From assembly GCA_003230535.1 (NCBI GenBank), contig QIEW01000407.1:1-8231 (forward strand): a stretch of DNA of 8,231 nt, written 5' to 3'. Source of the stretch: a bacterium. Lineage in GTDB: Bacteria; SZUA-182; SZUA-191. Each line of letters opens with the position of its first letter. Position 1 is the stretch's first letter. Positions 6,270-8,231 of the stretch are shown piece by piece. The translations under genes were made by a program, and so were the position numbers. Below the pieces are notes generated by a model, which was given only the letters and a program-made list of their open reading frames with translations, was not told the origin of the DNA and did no database searches.

Positions 6270-6878
6270 CTACAGTCCAGCTTCCTGGATTAACTTGTTA
6301 TAGACAGATTTTGCCTGGGATAATGCTTCTTCCGGAGAACCATTGTTGTAGATGATATAGTGGGCATGTTTTTGCTTCTCCTGCAAGGGCAGCTGGGCCT
6401 CTATCCGGAGCTTGGCCTGCTCATCGCTTAACCCGTTCCGCCGCCGGAGACGCTTAACTTGGCATTGATAGTCCGCCATTACCAGCGCCACCCGATCTAC
6501 CATTCTATGCCAGCCTACCTCGATAAGCAAAGGGACATCCAAAACTACCAACGGTTGAGCCCCTTGGGTTTTCAGCTCGACCAACCTTCGTTCCTGCTCT
6601 GCCAGCACCCGTGGATGGATGATTTGCTCCAGCCTGACCCGCTTCTCCGGGTCGGCAAAAACTATATCTCCCAGCCTAGCTCGGTCGATAGTTCCATCAG
6701 GTGCAAGGATATGGCGGCCAAACTCAGCCGCAACTTCCCTCCAGGCAGGCAGGTCCGGCTCCAATACCTTTCGGGCCAGGGCGTCCGCATCCACTACCCT
6801 AGCCCCCAACCTGGCAAACTCTCCGGCCACCAGACTCTTACCGGTAGCTACCCCACCGGTTATCCCTACTACCAGCAT
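6270..6878 (-). CDS. coaE: Dephospho-CoA kinase
   Basis: CoaE phosphorylates the 3'-hydroxyl of the ribose of dephospho-CoA, the last step of coenzyme A synthesis, in the cytoplasm. From the start chosen here the protein has 202 aa, the usual length. It begins MLVVGITGGVATGKS, with the P-loop at residues 8-15, followed by VDADALAR (about 29-36), IHPRV (about 87-91), DVPLLIE (114-120) and the lid-type region RRRNGLS with RIEAQLPLQEK. An upstream in-frame ATG at 6929 would add 17 non-homologous residues and would overlap the -35 of the promoter proposed here. ATG 6878 has AGAGGTGA at good spacing, so it is preferred. It is the first gene of the leftward coaE, metallo-beta-lactamase-fold, thymidylate synthase set. 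Confidence 0.95.
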   Translation of the reverse strand: MLVVGITGGVATGKSLVAGEFARLGARVVDADALARKVLEPDLPAWREVAAEFGRHILAPDGTIDRARLGDIVFADPEKRVRLEQIIHPRVLAEQERRLVELKTQGAQPLVVLDVPLLIEVGWHRMVDRVALVMADYQCQVKRLRRRNGLSDEQAKLRIEAQLPLQEKQKHAHYIIYNNGSPEEALSQAKSVYNKLIQEAGL

Positions 6879-6900
6879 CCTTTCGTCACCTCTTATCCTT

Positions 6901-6929
6901 ATCTTAACAGAGGAGTTTACTTCTGGCAA
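6901..6929 (-). promoter_or_regulatory. Sigma-70-like promoter for the coaE operon
   Basis: On the minus strand, TTGCCA (6929-6924) lies exactly 17 bp before TAAGAT (6906-6901), matching 5 of 6 and 4 of 6 consensus bases. Transcription would start near 6894, about 16 nt before the preferred coaE ATG and just ahead of its AGAGGTGA ribosome site. Read by eye only. Confidence 0.55.
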
Positions 6930-6944
6930 TGATTGGGATAAAAT
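6916..6944 (+). promoter_or_regulatory. Sigma-70-like promoter for the membrane-protein/NUDIX cassette
   Basis: TTTACT (6916-6921) lies 17 bp before TAAAAT (6939-6944), with 4 of 6 and 5 of 6 consensus bases. The start would fall near 6951, immediately before the GGAGGGG ribosome site (6953-6959). It overlaps the leftward coaE promoter almost completely, so polymerases at the two would exclude each other. Confidence 0.5.
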
Positions 6945-6966
6945 GAAAAACTGGAGGGGCCGGATT

Positions 6967-7493
6967 ATGCAAACTGAACAAGAGCAAGAATTTTTAAAGC
7001 ATCTATACGAAGAAAAGATAAAGACTCAAGAGTTACGGACAAAATATGCTCTCCGTAAGCTCACATCCGTAAGCTCACATTTGTAATAAGTCTACTTGGA
7101 ATCGGCTCTATTCAGACTGAGCGTATTGATTTCACAGTTATATTGTATATTGTTCCCGTGATTGCCATTGCATTTGATCTTTACATTTCAGGCGAAGACT
7201 ATAGTGTAAAGAGAATAGGGGCTTTTTTAGGGGTAAACAGTTCTTCAGAAACGGAAAAACGATGGGAAGATTACGTACACAAGTTTCGCGATCCATTTGC
7301 ACCATTTGCGATGCCATTGCTTACTATAGCAGTGGTAATTATTTGTGCCATTATCATTGCTACCAGAGAACCAAACTATATCTTCCTAATTCTCTGGTTT
7401 TTCATTACTACTGGTTCCTCAATAAAATTATACAAGCACAACATGGACCTCAGGACCAAAGTAAAAAAAGAAGCAGAACAATATGGATATTAA
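6967..7493 (+). pseudogene. Small four-helix membrane protein gene, frameshifted by a 14-bp duplication
   Basis: ATG 6967 has a strong GGAGGGG site, but the frame stops at 7084-7086 after 39 codons. A second frame, open from 7059 to the TAA at 7491-7493, continues the protein. The break is an exact tandem duplication of CCGTAAGCTCACAT (7053-7066 and 7067-7080). Removing one copy joins the frames as ALRKLTFVISLLGIG and gives a 170-aa protein. That protein has a charged, helical N-terminus (1-31) and hydrophobic segments at about 32-45, 51-69, 107-127 and 132-150. A soluble loop (about 70-106) contains GEDYSVKRIGAFLG and RWEDYVHKFRDPF. I do not recognise the family. The downstream NUDIX gene overlaps its end by 11 bp, so the two form a cassette. 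The call could instead be a phase-variable gene seen in its OFF state, or a sequencing or assembly error. TTG 7143 could start a shorter product, without an obvious ribosome site. Confidence 0.75.
7052..7080 (+). repeat. 14-bp tandem duplication inside a reading frame
   Basis: Two exact copies of CCGTAAGCTCACAT lie head to tail (7053-7066 and 7067-7080); the shared T at 7052 makes the tract 29 nt. The unit is not a multiple of three, so one or four copies would keep the frame open and two, as here, close it. Confidence 0.95.
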
Positions 7494-8231
7494 AAAATGT
7501 CTCTCAAAAATTAGGTCTGAACTCACAATTACAAATTACAATCTCAATGAGGCAATATATTATGAGATAAAGGAGTTCTTTTTATACTGTACTGACAGTC
7601 CATGGTTGTTTGATACTTTAGCCCAAAGATCATCAGAATATGGGATAAAGGAATTTTTTATTAATGTTGATCAAACTGGAAATCCAATTTCTATCAATAA
7701 AAATATAATTAAAGATTATGAGGAGATTGTAAAAGAACATAGACAATTTGGGTTATGGTTTACCGAACAAATAGATGCGCAAAACAACCCAGCGCTACTC
7801 GTTGCTCGGTGGTTATCTCACCTTGTTGGTATTCGGCATCGCTGTTCCCATGTGTTTATAGATCATCCAAACATGAAAGATTATACAATAATTCAGATTC
7901 GAAGTTTTAATAAGTTTGAATCACCCGGATGTTTTGACATACCAGTTGGAGGGCATGTAGTAGGTTTAGATTCGGATGAAGAAACGATTAGAAAGGAATT
8001 AAAGGAAGAACTTAATGTTGGGTTAAATGATTTTGAAGGTTTTAATCGAATAGGAGCCTATAGCTATGCAAACTCATCAGAAAATAATCTTGTAAATAAT
8101 GTGGAGTTCCGAACAGTTTTTTCTGGCAAGCTAAAGACAGACAGTTTACCAAAGATAAAATTCCTAGATAAAGAGGTTTCCGCGATTGGGATCTTTGCAA
8201 TTCCAGAACTTTTGACAATGATTAGTAAATT
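7483..8231 (+). CDS. NUDIX hydrolase with an extra N-terminal region (3' end outside window)
   Basis: The frame from ATG 7483 is open to the window edge (249 codons) and has no stop, so the gene is partial. Residues about 151-245 are a NUDIX domain, the fold that hydrolyses nucleoside diphosphates linked to another group. The box spans G157 to V179 and its core is KELKEE (171-176). E172, E175 and E176 at the metal-binding places are kept, while consensus Glu becomes D163, Arg becomes K171 and Gly becomes N178. Some such changes occur in isopentenyl-diphosphate-isomerase-like members. The first 150 residues are a soluble region I do not recognise, with ALLVARWLSHLVGIRHR at 104-120. The start overlaps the end of the membrane-protein gene by 11 bp and has only a weak ribosome site, so translation may depend on that gene. 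The DNA is very AT-rich: 7681-7740 has 12 G/C of 60, against 33 of 60 at 6481-6540 in coaE. This suggests acquired DNA. The substrate is unknown. Confidence 0.8.
   Translation, partial: MDIKKCLSKIRSELTITNYNLNEAIYYEIKEFFLYCTDSPWLFDTLAQRSSEYGIKEFFINVDQTGNPISINKNIIKDYEEIVKEHRQFGLWFTEQIDAQNNPALLVARWLSHLVGIRHRCSHVFIDHPNMKDYTIIQIRSFNKFESPGCFDIPVGGHVVGLDSDEETIRKELKEELNVGLNDFEGFNRIGAYSYANSSENNLVNNVEFRTVFSGKLKTDSLPKIKFLDKEVSAIGIFAIPELLTMISK

Noticed and set aside
6459-7086. Long plus-strand frames opposite coaE
   Set aside because: They are antisense shadows of a clear coaE. Only the end of one (6967-7086) is used, as the start of the frameshifted membrane protein.
7143-7493. Independent 116-codon gene starting at TTG 7143
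   Set aside because: The start falls inside a hydrophobic segment without a ribosome site, and the upstream sequence continues the same protein once the 14-bp duplication is removed.

Overview
The window looks like chromosomal DNA of a bacterium. It has Shine-Dalgarno-led genes, a very good sigma-54 (-24/-12) promoter and a PilZ (cyclic-di-GMP type) protein. Short palindromic repeats between genes and a methanogen-type thymidylate synthase suggest an uncultivated, probably anaerobic lineage, but I cannot name the phylum from the sequence. Six proteins can be assigned to families with good confidence, one more gene is broken by a frameshift, and about 0.9 kb is non-coding.

Layout. (1) 1-173: one copy of an intergenic palindromic repeat, then a dyad that may be an operator. 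(2) 174-797 (+): an orphan CbiM-type cobalt/nickel ECF transporter membrane component. (3) 798-1512: a 715-bp gene-free stretch. Its left part has two hairpins. Its right part is a structured control region: paired inverted CATA-N3-TATG dyads at 1259-1310, a near-perfect sigma-54 promoter at 1356-1373, an 18-bp tandem duplication at the expected transcription start, and a leader hairpin at 1441-1472. (4) 1513-4270 (+): a receiver-PilZ protein overlapping by 26 bp a 664-aa membrane-bound nucleotide-sugar 4,6-dehydratase (PglF/CapD/WbpM family). This looks like a regulated polysaccharide or glycan unit under an enhancer-dependent promoter. (5) 4271-4458: the gap between converging genes, packed with repeat copies and hairpins. 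(6) 6878-4459 (-): an apparent operon of coaE, an exported metallo-beta-lactamase-fold protein and a methanogen-type thymidylate synthase. (7) 6967-8231 (+): a divergent, visibly AT-rich cassette of a small four-helix membrane protein and a NUDIX protein that runs off the window.

The main observations are these. The membrane-protein gene of the last cassette is knocked out of frame by an exact 14-bp tandem duplication (7052-7080). Deleting one copy restores a continuous 170-aa protein, so this is either a recent loss of function or an ON/OFF slippage switch. The sigma-54 promoter and its upstream dyads tie a receiver-PilZ protein and a sugar dehydratase to an unseen enhancer-binding activator. 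The 6879-6966 gap holds two back-to-back sigma-70-like promoters, which also help decide the coaE start.

All functional calls rest on motifs read by eye. No database search was possible.
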